Positions 36,318 through 45,491 of a stretch of 64,000 bases of DNA are shown here, in pieces. A program made the position numbers and the translations under genes. A model generated the notes under the pieces. It worked only from the letters and a program-made list of their open reading frames with translations. It made no database searches and was not told the DNA's origin. Where the stretch lies: NCBI RefSeq assembly GCF_000019785.1, contig NC_010524.1:3708001-3772000 (forward strand), read 5' to 3'. The DNA is from Leptothrix cholodnii SP-6. Its GTDB lineage: Bacteria; Pseudomonadota; Gammaproteobacteria; Burkholderiales; Burkholderiaceae_C. Within the stretch, counting starts at the first letter, position 1. Each line of letters opens with the position of its first letter.

Positions 36318-37220
36318 TCATTCGATCTCGGGCGAGAGCGTGTCCGGCCCGCCGGTCTGATCATGGCGACGCTGGCGCAGGCGTGCCGCGGCGATGCCGG
36401 CCACCACCACCATCAGCATGCCGGCCACCGACATCCAGTGCACCGGATCGTCGAACAGCAGCACGCTGTAGACGAAGGCGAAGGCGATGCCGAGGTAGTT
36501 CAGGCTGGCGTTCACCAGCGGGCGGCCGATGGCGTAGGCGCGGGTCATCAGCCACTGCGCGCCGGTGGCGGACAGGCCGGCCGCCAGCAGCATCAGCGCG
36601 CCCTCGACCGTGTGATCGTGGAAGCTGCCGAGCAGCACCGTCAGCAGCGCGCCGGCCAGCATGCCGCCGCACGAGAAATAGAACACCACCCGCCCCTCGG
36701 GCTCGCCGATGCGCCCGAGCGCGGTGATCTGCAGGTAGGCCATCGCCGACAGCACGCCCGACAGCAGCCCGATCAGCCCGTACCAGAGCTGCGAGCCGTC
36801 GATGGTGGGCCGCAGGATCAGCGCCACGCCGACGAAGCCGGCCAGCACGGTGGCCACCAGCCGGCCGTCGACCCGTGAGCCGCCCACCATCACGGCGCCG
36901 CCGATCAGGAACAGCGCCATCCAGACCGAGGACATGTAGTTGAGCGTCATGCCGGTGGCCAGCGGCAGGCCGGAGATCGAATAGAACCACAGGCACAGCG
37001 CCGTGACGCCGCTGATGCTGCGCCAGAAGTGCATGCCCGGCACCGTGGTGCGCAGGCTGACGCCCTGCCAGCGGGTCAGCGCGCCCATCAGCAGCAGGCC
37101 GATCAGGCCGCGGTACATCACGATCTCGCCGGTGCCGTACCAGGCCGAGGCGAGCTTGACGCACACGCCCATGCTGGCGAACAGGAAGGTGGCGCAGACC
37201 ATCATCAGGGGAGCAGACAT
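36318..37220 (-). CDS. DMT-family (EamA) transporter
   Basis: A 300-residue membrane protein with ten predicted hydrophobic segments in two EamA repeats. The first repeat begins MSAPLMMVCATFLFASMGVCVKLAS and includes EIVMYRGLIGLLLMG; the second includes LIGLLSGVLSAMAYLQITALGRIGEPEGRVVFYFS and AYAIGRPLVNASLNYLGIAFAFVYSVLLFDD. These proteins usually export amino acids or metabolites; the substrate is not predictable. The start at 37220 places the first membrane segment at the N-terminus. Confidence 0.87.
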   Translation of the reverse strand: MSAPLMMVCATFLFASMGVCVKLASAWYGTGEIVMYRGLIGLLLMGALTRWQGVSLRTTVPGMHFWRSISGVTALCLWFYSISGLPLATGMTLNYMSSVWMALFLIGGAVMVGGSRVDGRLVATVLAGFVGVALILRPTIDGSQLWYGLIGLLSGVLSAMAYLQITALGRIGEPEGRVVFYFSCGGMLAGALLTVLLGSFHDHTVEGALMLLAAGLSATGAQWLMTRAYAIGRPLVNASLNYLGIAFAFVYSVLLFDDPVHWMSVAGMLMVVVAGIAAARLRQRRHDQTGGPDTLSPEIE

Positions 37221-37342
37221 GGGATGCGATCGTAGCCGCGGCAACCAGCGGTGCCTGTCATCGCGTCGACACGCGCTCTCACCAAGATGCGCTCTCGCGT
37301 CGTACCTCCCTCTCAGCAACGAGCCGTCAACGGCCCATCGAC

Positions 37343-38488
37343 ATGCGCATCAAGCCCATCATCGCGATCTCGGCACTGGCCGTCCTGCAAGCCTGCGGCG
37401 GCGGCGACGACAGCTCGCCCGCCCTCCAGTTCAAGACCTTGTCGGGCGCTGCCCCGCTGGTGATCGGCCATCGTGGCGCCAGCGGCGAGTTGCCCGAGCA
37501 CACGCTGGAGTCGTACGAGCGCGCGATCGCGCGCGGTGCCGACTTCATCGAGCCCGATCTGGTGCTGACCTCCGATGGCGTCATGATCGCCCGCCACGAG
37601 CCGATGCTCGACGGCACCACCGACGTGGCCGTCAAGTTCCCCGGCCGCCAGACCACCAAGGTGCTCGATGGCGTGTCGACCACGGCCTACTTCGCCAGCG
37701 ACTTCACGCTCGCCGAGATCAAGACGCTGCGCGCCATCCAGGCCCGGGCCGGCCGCTCGACCGCGTTCGACGGCCTCTACGGCATCCCGACGCTGGCCGA
37801 GGTGATCACCCTCGCGCAGACCAAGGGCGCCGCTGCCGGCCGCACCGTGGGCATCTACCCGGAGATCAAGCACTCGACCTTCCACGCCGGCCTGTTCGGG
37901 GCCAACGTGTTCGAGGACAAGCTGGTCGCGACGCTGCACCCGATCTACGGCAATTCGGGCACCGCGCCGGTGTTCATCCAGTCGTTCGAGGTGTCCAACC
38001 TGCAGTACCTCAACACCCAGACCGACATCCGCCTGGTGCAGCTGATCGACGCCGACGATGTCAACGCCGACGGCTCGATGTCGCTGGTCGCGCCGTTCCG
38101 CCAGCCCTACGACTTCGTGGTGGCGGGTGATGCGCGCCTGTTCTCCGACCTGCTGAGCGACGCCGGCCTGACCTTCGTGAAGACCTATGCCGATGCGGTC
38201 GGCCCGTGGAAGCCCTATCTCGTCAAGACGGTCAACGACGGCGTGGAACGCACCGGCGACAGCACGCTGACGATCAACGACCGACGCGTCGACGGCAGCA
38301 CCGGCGTGATCGAAGCCGCACACGCCAAGGGCCTGCTGGTGCACACCTGGACCTTCCGCGACGACGCCAGCGGCTACGGCTTCAAGGATCCGAAGGCCGA
38401 GATGCAGTACTACATGAAGCTCGGCATCGACGGCGTGTTCACCGACTTCCCGGCCACCGGCGTCGCGGCGCTGAAGGAACTGCGCTGA
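37343..38488 (+). CDS. glpQ: Glycerophosphodiester phosphodiesterase lipoprotein
   Basis: A 381-residue GlpQ-like enzyme that hydrolyses glycerophosphodiesters to glycerol-3-phosphate and an alcohol. The N-terminus MRIKPIIAISALAVLQACGGGDD carries a lipobox (LQAC), so the mature protein is probably lipid-anchored in the periplasm. Catalytic motifs: VIGHRGASGELPEHTLESYERAI (His), GADFIEPDLVLTSDGVMIARHEP (Glu, Asp, His) and YPEIKHST. The C-terminus has HTWTFRDDASGYGF and GIDGVFTDFPATGVAAL. A strong terminator follows. Confidence 0.92.
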   Translation: MRIKPIIAISALAVLQACGGGDDSSPALQFKTLSGAAPLVIGHRGASGELPEHTLESYERAIARGADFIEPDLVLTSDGVMIARHEPMLDGTTDVAVKFPGRQTTKVLDGVSTTAYFASDFTLAEIKTLRAIQARAGRSTAFDGLYGIPTLAEVITLAQTKGAAAGRTVGIYPEIKHSTFHAGLFGANVFEDKLVATLHPIYGNSGTAPVFIQSFEVSNLQYLNTQTDIRLVQLIDADDVNADGSMSLVAPFRQPYDFVVAGDARLFSDLLSDAGLTFVKTYADAVGPWKPYLVKTVNDGVERTGDSTLTINDRRVDGSTGVIEAAHAKGLLVHTWTFRDDASGYGFKDPKAEMQYYMKLGIDGVFTDFPATGVAALKELR

Positions 38489-38522
38489 CAGAACCCGACC
38501 GGCGCTGACGCCGCGCCAAAAG

Positions 38523-38550
38523 GAAAGGCCCGCTCGTGCGGGCCTTTCAT
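38523..38550. terminator. Bidirectional rho-independent terminator
   Basis: An 11-bp perfect stem, GAAAGGCCCGC and GCGGGCCTTTC with TCGT as loop, flanked by A-rich DNA on the left and T-rich on the right. It sits between the convergent phosphodiesterase and Rieske oxygenase genes and can serve both. Confidence 0.9.
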
Positions 38551-38578
38551 CTTTCACAGGGACCGGACGGCCCGCGGA

Positions 38579-39721
38579 TCAGTCGATCGCCGCGTCGCCC
38601 ATCTGGCGGCGATACCACTCGTGGAAGTGCTGCATGCCGTCTTCCATCGGGCTCTGGTAGGGGCCGAACTCGTTGTCGCCGCGCTTCAGCAGCGCCAGGC
38701 GTCCGGCGTCCATGCGCTCGCCGATCTCGTCGTCCTCGATGCAGGTTTCCATGTACGCGGCCTGCTGGGCCTCGACATAGTCACGCTCGAAGGCGGCGAT
38801 CTCCTCGGGGTAGTAGAACTCCACCGTGTTGAGCGTCTTGGTCGGGCTGATCGGCTGCAGCGTCGACACCGTCAGCACGTTGGGATACCACTCCACCATG
38901 ATGTGCGGGTAGTAGGTCAGCCAGATCGCGCCGTGCTTGGGCGTGACGCCGTTCTGGAAACGCAGCACCTGTTCGTGCCAGCGCTCGTAGACCGGCGAAC
39001 CCGAGCGCCCCAGCGCCTTGCCCGCGCCCTGCGCCACGCCGACGGTCTGCACCGAGTACTCGCGGCCCATCTCCCAGCGCAGGTCTTCGCAGGTGACGAA
39101 GTTGCCCAGGCCGGGGTGGAACGGGCCGACGTGGTAGTCCTCGAGGTAGACCTCGATGAAGGTCTTCCAGTTGTAGTTGCACTCGTGCTGGATGACCTTG
39201 TCGAAGACATAACCCTCGAAGTCGAGCTCGGCACGCGGCCCCAGGCCCGCCAGGTCGGCAGCGACGTCACGGCCCTGACCGTCCACGTTCGCCTCGAAGA
39301 CCAGCCCGTTCCAGATCTGCACCGGGTAGTTGCGCAGGTTCAGGCACGGGTCTTCCTTGAAGTGCGGCGCGCCGATCAGCTGGCCGTCGAGGCCGTAGGT
39401 CCAGCGGTGCAGCGGGCACACCACGTTGGAGCCGGTGTTGCCACGGCCCTTGAGCATCACCGCCTGGCGGTGCCGGCAGACGTTGGACACCAGCTCGACG
39501 CCTTGGGCCGTGCGCACCAGCGCGCGGCCCTCGCCTTCGTTGGCCAGGGCCTGGTAATCGCCGACCTCGGGCACCATGCGCTCGTGCCCGAGGTAGCGTG
39601 GTCCGGAGGGGAAGATCTGGCGCATCTCCTTGTCGAAGAGTGCCTGGTCGAAATAGCTGCTGACCGGCAGTTGCGTGCGGCTTCTCTGTAGAGCTTCGAG
39701 TGTGATGCTCAGGTCGGACAT
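38579..39721 (-). CDS. Rieske aromatic ring-hydroxylating dioxygenase, alpha subunit
   Basis: A 380-residue oxygenase subunit. The Rieske 2Fe-2S site is CRHR-x17-CPLH (C82, H84, C102, H105). The mononuclear iron region reads NWKTFIEVYLEDYHVGPFHPGL, with H197 and H202 as ligand histidines and D195 as the bridging aspartate. No beta subunit, ferredoxin or reductase gene is adjacent, so it depends on partners elsewhere. The substrate is unknown; it is outside the phenol cluster. The frame is open far upstream; 39721 is chosen because the family N-terminus starts there, and an ATG 8 codons earlier is an alternative. Confidence 0.88.
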   Translation of the reverse strand: MSDLSITLEALQRSRTQLPVSSYFDQALFDKEMRQIFPSGPRYLGHERMVPEVGDYQALANEGEGRALVRTAQGVELVSNVCRHRQAVMLKGRGNTGSNVVCPLHRWTYGLDGQLIGAPHFKEDPCLNLRNYPVQIWNGLVFEANVDGQGRDVAADLAGLGPRAELDFEGYVFDKVIQHECNYNWKTFIEVYLEDYHVGPFHPGLGNFVTCEDLRWEMGREYSVQTVGVAQGAGKALGRSGSPVYERWHEQVLRFQNGVTPKHGAIWLTYYPHIMVEWYPNVLTVSTLQPISPTKTLNTVEFYYPEEIAAFERDYVEAQQAAYMETCIEDDEIGERMDAGRLALLKRGDNEFGPYQSPMEDGMQHFHEWYRRQMGDAAID

Positions 39722-39964
39722 GATCCCCAGGATCTCCAAGTGCATGTCGAACCACCACCCCTGACGGCCCGGCTTGGGCAGACAGAAAAAGGATGCGTGT
39801 CGACCGTTGGATCGGGCGATCAGGCTGGCGGAAGGTTCGAATGCCAGACTGCGCTCGCGGCGGAACACGCGGGCCGGGGTGGGCGGACGCCCAAGACGGG
39901 CACGGGATTGTAGCCACCGTGCACTGATCGGCCGCCTACAATCCAAGGCTTTCTCGAACATCTC

Positions 39965-40210
39965 ATGCCCACCAAGAGCGCCCCTGCATCCGTCCCTGCC
40001 GAACCCGCCAGCTACGAGCAGGCACTGCAGGAACTGGAGCGGCTGGTGGTCAGCATGGAAAACGCCCAACTGCCGCTCGACCAGCTGCTCGACAGCTACA
40101 AGCGCGGCGCCCAGCTGCTGAGCCACTGCCGCGCCCGGCTCGAAGCCGTCGAACAGCAGGTGCAGGTGCTCGAGGCCGGACAACTCAAGCCCTGGAACGA
40201 CGCCCCATGA
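39965..40210 (+). CDS. xseB: Exodeoxyribonuclease VII small subunit
   Basis: An 81-residue helical protein with [55 protein letters not shown], the XseB coiled signature. It joins XseA to form the nuclease that degrades single-stranded DNA. The gene overlaps ispA by 4 bp (ATGA), the common xseB-ispA-dxs order. A TACAAT at 39937 is a plausible -10 for the unit. The 243-bp space upstream toward the divergent Rieske gene shows no other gene. Confidence 0.93.
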   Translation: MPTKSAPASVPAEPASYEQALQELERLVVSMENAQLPLDQLLDSYKRGAQLLSHCRARLEAVEQQVQVLEAGQLKPWNDAP

Positions 40211-41103
40211 GTGCCTCCCCGTTCGACGACTGGATGCGCACCGCGCTCGATCAGGTCGAGATCGAACTCGATCGCCAGGTGCCCGCCGACGCCCCCGCCG
40301 AACTCGGCCTGGCGATGCGCTACGGCGTGCTCGACGGCGGCAAGCGCCTGCGCCCGCTGCTGGTGCTGGCGGCGGCCGGCTGTGTCGACGGCCACCCCGA
40401 GGCGGCCCTGCGCGCGGCCTGCGCGGTCGAGCTGATCCACGCCTATTCGCTGATCCACGACGACATGCCGTGCATGGACAACGACGTGCTGCGGCGCGGC
40501 AAGCCCACCGTGCACGTGCAGTACGGCGAGGCCCGCGCGATGCTGGCCGGCGACGCGATGCAGGCGCTGGCCTTCGAGGTGCTGACGCCCGAAGACACCG
40601 ACGATGGCGTGCCGCCGGCGCTGCAGGCGCGCCTGTGCAGCCTGCTGGCGCGCGCCTCGGGCGTGCTCGGCATGGCCGGTGGCCAGGCCATCGACCTGGC
40701 CCACGTGGGCAAGCAGATGGACGAGGCCGCCCTGCAGGACATGCACGGCCGCAAGACCGGCGCCCTGCTGCAGGCCAGCGTGCTGATGGGCGCGGCCTGC
40801 GGCCGGACCACCCCGGCGCAATGGCAGGCACTGGCCGACTACGGCTGGGCGATCGGTCTGGCGTTCCAGGTGGTCGACGACATCCTCGACGTCACGCAGT
40901 GCGCCGAAACCCTGGGCAAGACCGCCGGCAAGGACGCCGACCAGAACAAGCCGACCTATGTCTCGCTGCTCGGACTCGAAGGCGCCCGCGAGCGCGCCCA
41001 GTCCTTGCATGCCCAAGCCCACGCCGCGCTCGAACGCGGCGCATTCGCCGACGCGCGCTGGCTGGCCACCCTGGCCGACCGCGTGGTCGAGCGAGATTCC
41101 TGA
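40207..41103 (+). CDS. ispA: Farnesyl diphosphate synthase
   Basis: A 298-residue short-chain polyprenyl synthase that condenses IPP with DMAPP and GPP to farnesyl diphosphate. The first aspartate-rich motif is [16 protein letters not shown] (DDx4D, D85-D91) and the second is [11 protein letters not shown] (about 219-229), followed by [16 protein letters not shown]. The start overlaps xseB by 4 bp, and dxs follows after 35 bp. Together with Dxs it feeds quinone and cell-wall carrier synthesis. Cytoplasmic. Confidence 0.95.
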   Translation: MSASPFDDWMRTALDQVEIELDRQVPADAPAELGLAMRYGVLDGGKRLRPLLVLAAAGCVDGHPEAALRAACAVELIHAYSLIHDDMPCMDNDVLRRGKPTVHVQYGEARAMLAGDAMQALAFEVLTPEDTDDGVPPALQARLCSLLARASGVLGMAGGQAIDLAHVGKQMDEAALQDMHGRKTGALLQASVLMGAACGRTTPAQWQALADYGWAIGLAFQVVDDILDVTQCAETLGKTAGKDADQNKPTYVSLLGLEGARERAQSLHAQAHAALERGAFADARWLATLADRVVERDS

Positions 41104-41138
41104 TACCGGCCTCGGCCTGCAGCCCCACGGAAGCCCCG

Positions 41139-43058
41139 ATGAACGCCCAACCGCTGCTCCCCCGCATCCAGTCGCCGGCCGACGTGCGCCGGCTGTCCCG
41201 CGCCGAACTCAAGCAGCTGGCTGACGAACTGCGCGAGTTCGTGCTGCAAAGCGTCTCGCGCACCGGCGGCCACCTGTCGTCCAACCTCGGCACGGTCGAG
41301 CTGACCGTCGCGCTGCACCATGTCTTCGACACGCCCGAAGACCGGCTGGTGTGGGACGTGGGCCACCAGACCTATCCGCACAAGATCCTCACCGGCCGGC
41401 GCGACCGCATGAGCACGCTGCGCCAGCTCGGCGGCCTGAGCGGCTTTCCGCGCCGCGACGAGAGCGAGTACGACACCTTCGGCACGGCGCACTCCAGCAC
41501 CTCGATCTCGGCCGCGCTCGGCATGGCACTGGCCGCCCAGCAGAAGGGCGAGAAGCGCCACGCGGTGGCCATCATCGGCGACGGCTCGATGACCGCCGGC
41601 ATGGCCTTCGAGGCGCTCAACAACGGCGGCATGCCGCACGCCGGTCGCGTGCCCAACCTGCTGGTGATCCTCAACGACAACGACATGTCGATCAGCCCGC
41701 CGGTGGGCGCGCTCAACAAGTACCTGGCCCGGCTGCTGAGCGGGCGTTTCTATGCCGCCGCGCGCGAGGGCGCCAAGAGCGTGCTCAAGTCGGCGCCGAC
41801 GCTGTTCGAGCTGGCGCGCCGCTTCGAGGAACACGCCAAGGGCATGGTCGTGCCGGGCACGATCTTCGAGGAGTTCGGCTTCAACTACGTCGGCCCGATC
41901 GACGGCCATGACCTCGACGCGCTGATCCCCACGCTCGAGAACCTGCGCGACAAGCCCGGCGCGCAGTTCCTGCACGTCGTCACCAAGAAGGGCTACGGCT
42001 ACAAGCTGGCCGAGGCCGACCCGATCGCCTATCACGGCCCCGGCAAGTTCGACCCGCAGATCGGCCTGGTCAAGCCGGCCACGCCGCCCAAGACCACCTT
42101 CACCCAGGTGTTCGGGCAATGGCTGTGCGACATGGCCGCCGCCGACCCCAAGCTGGTGGCGATCACGCCGGCCATGCGCGAGGGCTCGGGCATGGTCGAG
42201 TTCCACAAGCGTTTCCCCGAGCGCTATCACGACGTCGGCATCGCCGAGCAGCATGCCGTCACCTTCGCCGCCGGCCTGGCCTGCGAAGGACTGCGGCCGG
42301 TGGTGGCGATCTACTCCACCTTCCTGCAGCGGGCCTACGACCAGCTGATCCACGACGTGGCGCTGCAGAACCTGCCCATGGTGTTTGCGCTCGACCGCGC
42401 CGGGCTGGTCGGGGCCGACGGCGCCACCCATGCCGGCGCCTACGACATCGCCTTCGTGCGCTGCATCCCGAACATGTCGCTGCTGGCGCCGGCCGACGAG
42501 GCCGAGACACGCCGCGCGCTGAGCACCGCCTTCGCCCATGACGGCCCGGTGGCCGTGCGTTATCCGCGTGGCAGCGGTGCCGGCACCGCCGTCGAAACCG
42601 GCTTCGAGACGCTGCCCTGGGGCCGCGGTGAAGTGCGCCGCCAGGCCGGCGGTCACGTGCGCGGCCCGCGCATCGCCATCCTCGCCTTCGGCACCCTGCT
42701 CTACCCGGCGCTGGCCGCGGCCGAGAAGCTCGATGCCACGGTCGCCAACATGCGCTTCATCAAGCCGCTCGACGCCGCGCTGGTCGAACAGCTGGCACGC
42801 ACGCACGACGCGCTGGTGACGGTCGAAGAAGGCTGCCTGATGGGCGGCGCCGGCTCGGCGGTGCTGGAAGCCCTGCAGGCCGCCGGCCTGCAGACGCCGG
42901 TGCTGACGCTCGGCCTGCCCGACCAGTTCATCGAACACGGCGACCCGGCCCTGCTGCTGGCCGCCTGCGGGCTCGACAGCGCCGGCATCGAGGCGGCGAT
43001 CCAGAAGCGCTTCTGCGCCAGCGCGCCCAGCCACCTGCGCCCAGTCGCCAACGGCTGA
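41139..43058 (+). CDS. dxs: 1-deoxy-D-xylulose-5-phosphate synthase
   Basis: A 639-residue thiamine-diphosphate enzyme that joins pyruvate and glyceraldehyde-3-phosphate to form DXP, the first step of the MEP isoprenoid pathway. Seen: [38 protein letters not shown], the TPP-binding [16 protein letters not shown] and the transketolase-type [31 protein letters not shown]. The frame extends upstream through ispA; the start at 41139 is set by the family N-terminus. It ends the xseB-ispA-dxs unit. Confidence 0.96.
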   Translation: MNAQPLLPRIQSPADVRRLSRAELKQLADELREFVLQSVSRTGGHLSSNLGTVELTVALHHVFDTPEDRLVWDVGHQTYPHKILTGRRDRMSTLRQLGGLSGFPRRDESEYDTFGTAHSSTSISAALGMALAAQQKGEKRHAVAIIGDGSMTAGMAFEALNNGGMPHAGRVPNLLVILNDNDMSISPPVGALNKYLARLLSGRFYAAAREGAKSVLKSAPTLFELARRFEEHAKGMVVPGTIFEEFGFNYVGPIDGHDLDALIPTLENLRDKPGAQFLHVVTKKGYGYKLAEADPIAYHGPGKFDPQIGLVKPATPPKTTFTQVFGQWLCDMAAADPKLVAITPAMREGSGMVEFHKRFPERYHDVGIAEQHAVTFAAGLACEGLRPVVAIYSTFLQRAYDQLIHDVALQNLPMVFALDRAGLVGADGATHAGAYDIAFVRCIPNMSLLAPADEAETRRALSTAFAHDGPVAVRYPRGSGAGTAVETGFETLPWGRGEVRRQAGGHVRGPRIAILAFGTLLYPALAAAEKLDATVANMRFIKPLDAALVEQLARTHDALVTVEEGCLMGGAGSAVLEALQAAGLQTPVLTLGLPDQFIEHGDPALLLAACGLDSAGIEAAIQKRFCASAPSHLRPVANG

Positions 43059-43071
43059 GGAGCGGGCTTCC

Positions 43072-44115
43072 TCAGGCCGCGCGGTCGCTGTCTTCGGCCG
43101 GCGCGGCGCGGCGTTCGGCCTCGGCACGCGCCACCTTGCGGGCGTCGAAATCGCTCAGCTCGGCGGCCATCTGCTCGTAAAGCTTGCGCGCCCGCGGATC
43201 GAAGGCGCTCGGCAGCAGCACCTTCAGCACCAGGTCGAGGTCGCCGGCCGGTGCCGCGGCCGATGCCGCCGGCAGCCCGCGCCCGCGCACGGTCAGCTGG
43301 GCACCGCTCTGCGCGCCGCTGGGCACCCGCACCTTCAGGCTCGATCCGTCGGGCAGCTCGACCGGCACCACCGCACCGAGCGCGGCCTCCCAGGGCGCCA
43401 GCGGCAGGTCGGCGATCAGGTTGGCGCCGTCGACCGTGAACAGCGGGTGGGCGCGGAAATGCACCTCCAGGAACAGGTCGCCCGGCTGCGCGCCGCTGAC
43501 GCCCTCGCCGCCCTGCCCGGCCAGGCGGATCTGCTGGCCGGGGCGGATGCCGGCGGGGATGCGCACGTCGAGCGTGCGCGGCGCGAGCGAGACGCGGCCG
43601 TGTTCGTCGCTGCGCGGGCTGCGCAGCGTGACCTGGCGGGTGGCACCTGAAAACGCATCGGCCAGGTCGAGCACGATCTTGGCGTGGTGGTCGGCGCCAC
43701 GCACCTTGAAGCCGCCCGCGCCCCGCCCCGCCGCACGCCCGGGCCGACGCGCACCCCCGGCCATGCGGCCGAACAGCTGGTCGAAGAAGTCGCTGTGCCC
43801 GCCGGCCTCGTCGCCGCGGCCCCTGCCGTCGAAACCGCGGCCCGAAAACTCGAAACCGGCGTCCCAGTCGGGCGGCGGCGTGAAGCGCTCGCCCTGGCGG
43901 CGGCCCTGCGCGATGGCGTCGTAGGCGGCGCGCCGCTCGGTATCGGACAGCACCGCGTGCGCCTCGTTGACCTCGCTCATGCGCGCGGCGGCGTCGGGCT
44001 CCTTGCTGACGTCGGGGTGGAACTTGCGCGCCATGCGCCGGTAGGCCTTCTTGATGTCGTCGGCGCCGGCATCGCGCGAGACGCCGAGCAGCTGGTAGTA
44101 GTCCTTGAACTCCAT
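43072..44115 (-). CDS. cbpA: Curved-DNA-binding J-domain co-chaperone
   Basis: A 347-residue DnaJ paralogue of CbpA type. The J domain (about 5-70, KDYYQLLGVSRDAGADDIKKAYRRMARKFHPDVSKEPD) has the HPD motif at 33-35. It is followed by a Gly/Phe-rich linker and the C-terminal substrate-binding domains (about 145-310), with no cysteine zinc finger. It should stimulate DnaK and may bind DNA. The frame extends upstream, but 44115 matches the family start MEFKDYYQLLGVS. It converges with dxs by 13 bp and is divergent from the hsp20 genes across a 123-bp spacer. Confidence 0.93.
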   Translation of the reverse strand: MEFKDYYQLLGVSRDAGADDIKKAYRRMARKFHPDVSKEPDAAARMSEVNEAHAVLSDTERRAAYDAIAQGRRQGERFTPPPDWDAGFEFSGRGFDGRGRGDEAGGHSDFFDQLFGRMAGGARRPGRAAGRGAGGFKVRGADHHAKIVLDLADAFSGATRQVTLRSPRSDEHGRVSLAPRTLDVRIPAGIRPGQQIRLAGQGGEGVSGAQPGDLFLEVHFRAHPLFTVDGANLIADLPLAPWEAALGAVVPVELPDGSSLKVRVPSGAQSGAQLTVRGRGLPAASAAAPAGDLDLVLKVLLPSAFDPRARKLYEQMAAELSDFDARKVARAEAERRAAPAEDSDRAA

Positions 44116-44142
44116 GGCGATCTGATCCGTTTCACTGGGGTA

Positions 44143-44170
44143 TTGAAAGCCAGCCGGCGCGACCCGAATT
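44143..44170 (+). promoter_or_regulatory. Candidate sigma-32 promoter for the hsp20 genes
   Basis: TTGAAA (44143-44148), a 14-bp spacer, then CCCGAATT (44163-44170) resembles the heat-shock consensus CTTGAAA-N(13-17)-CCCCATNT. It would start transcription about 60 nt before the first hsp20 ATG. The -10 matches only in part. Confidence 0.45.
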
Positions 44171-44238
44171 GAGGGAACGCAGCGGTTCGAAAGGACGCAC
44201 GGGGCATCCTGACGAACCCTTTGTTTGGAGGAACCATC

Positions 44239-44679
44239 ATGCTGTATCGAAGCTTGTTCCCGCGCGATGTTTTTGCCGAACTCGAGCGACTCCAGCAGGA
44301 CATGCAAGGCACGTTCGACTACTCGCCAAGCATCCGCGGGCTCGGTCGCGGCGGTTATCCGGCGCTCAACGTGGGCAGCACGCCGACCTCGGTCGAGGTC
44401 TACGCCTTCGCGCCCGGCCTCGACCCGGCGGCCATCGAGGTCGATCTCGACCGCGGCGTGCTGACCCTGGCCGGCGAGCGCAAGAGCGCCCTGCCGGCCC
44501 GGGACGAAAAGACCGCGCTGCACATCAACGAACGTTTTGCCGGGCGTTTCCGGCGCGTCGTCAGCCTGCCCGACGACATCGACCCGAACGCGGTCAGCGC
44601 CGACTACCGCGACGGCGTGCTGCACGTGAGCATCCAGCGCAAGGCGTCGGCCCAGCCGCGCCGCATCGCGGTGCAGTGA
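44239..44679 (+). CDS. Hsp20 small heat-shock protein 1
   Basis: A 146-residue small heat-shock protein. The alpha-crystallin domain covers about residues 40-135 (ALNVGSTPTSVEVYAFAPGLDPAAIEVDLDRGVLTLAGERKS ... FAGRFRRVVSLPDDIDPNAVSADYRDGVLHVSIQRK), ending in the C-terminal RIAVQ tail. It holds unfolding proteins for DnaK/ClpB. GGAGGAA precedes the ATG at 44239 by 5 bp. It is paired with a second hsp20 gene 41 bp downstream, and the cbpA gene is divergent. Confidence 0.93.
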   Translation: MLYRSLFPRDVFAELERLQQDMQGTFDYSPSIRGLGRGGYPALNVGSTPTSVEVYAFAPGLDPAAIEVDLDRGVLTLAGERKSALPARDEKTALHINERFAGRFRRVVSLPDDIDPNAVSADYRDGVLHVSIQRKASAQPRRIAVQ

Positions 44680-44720
44680 CCGGCGCGAACGCTCACCCTT
44701 GCAGACTCAGGAGAACGACG

Positions 44721-45113
44721 ATGAATGCCGTGACCCAAACCCGGGACAAGACCCTGGAATCCACCCCCCCGGCCCGCCAGGAGCCCGCGCTGCTGACACC
44801 GGTCGACGTGATCGAAGACGCCACCGGCATCACGCTGTATGCCGACCTGCCCGGCGTGGCGCGCGACAAGCTGAACCTGAAGGTCGAAGGCGACCAGCTC
44901 GGCATCGACGCCGAGCTGGCGCTGCCGATGCCGCAAGGCCTGGAGGTCAGCCACGCCGAGGTGACGCTGCAGCGCTGGCGCCGCACCTTCACGCTCAGCA
45001 AGGAGCTCGACGCCGACCAGGTCAGCGCCGAGCTCAGCCAGGGCGTGCTGCGCGTGCACATCCCGAAGGCAGCGCACGCGCAGCCGCGCAAGATCAGCGT
45101 GCAGGTGAGCTGA
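44721..45113 (+). CDS. Hsp20 small heat-shock protein 2
   Basis: A 130-residue second small heat-shock protein. Its crystallin domain (about 28-122) shows DVIEDATGITLYADLPGVARDKLNLKVEGDQLGIDAE and LQRWRRTFTLSKELDADQVSAELSQGVLRVHIPKAAHAQPRKISVQ. It is more divergent than the first and lacks the classic N-terminal arm. The two may form mixed oligomers, as reported for paired class A and B proteins in other bacteria. AGGAG lies 9 bp upstream of the ATG. It converges with the cytochrome c gene. Confidence 0.92.
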   Translation: MNAVTQTRDKTLESTPPARQEPALLTPVDVIEDATGITLYADLPGVARDKLNLKVEGDQLGIDAELALPMPQGLEVSHAEVTLQRWRRTFTLSKELDADQVSAELSQGVLRVHIPKAAHAQPRKISVQVS

Positions 45114-45146
45114 TCGCGCGCCGGATCGCCGGGTCGGGCCGCTGCG

Positions 45147-45467
45147 TCAGGGCGGCGGCCTGACCTCGATCTGCAGCGAGGCGAACCAGGCCGAGAGCTG
45201 CTCGATGTCGGCATCGCTCAGCGGCTTGGCGATCACGTTCATCACCGCGTGCTTGCGCTCGCCGCTGCGGAAGGCCCGCAGCTGCTGGCTCAGGTAGGTG
45301 GCGGGCTGGGCGGCGAGGTGTGGCGCATCGGGCGCCGTGCCCATGCCCAGCGGCCCGTGACACACCGCGCAGGCGCGGGACTTGGCCCGCCCCTGGGCGA
45401 TGTCGTCGGCCGTGGCCACGCCGCATGAGGCGGCGAGTGCCACGGCCAGGGCCGCGCGAGAGAACAT
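45147..45467 (-). CDS. Class I c-type cytochrome
   Basis: A 106-residue exported monoheme cytochrome. A signal peptide (MFSRAALAVALAASCGVATA) precedes the heme-binding CAVCHG, and the distal methionine candidate is in KHAVMNVIAKPLSDADI. It lies 24 bp after the PQQ-type dehydrogenase gene, making it the probable electron acceptor of that enzyme in the periplasm. A GTG at 45491 directly after the dehydrogenase stop is another start, but 45467 gives a better signal peptide. Confidence 0.87.
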   Translation of the reverse strand: MFSRAALAVALAASCGVATADDIAQGRAKSRACAVCHGPLGMGTAPDAPHLAAQPATYLSQQLRAFRSGERKHAVMNVIAKPLSDADIEQLSAWFASLQIEVRPPP

Positions 45468-45491
45468 CGATTTCACCGACGCGGCCCCCAC

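Noticed and set aside
39800..39900. tRNA-like GGTTCGAAT string upstream of xseB
   Set aside because: Only the T-loop-like string is present; no acceptor, D or anticodon stems can be drawn around it.
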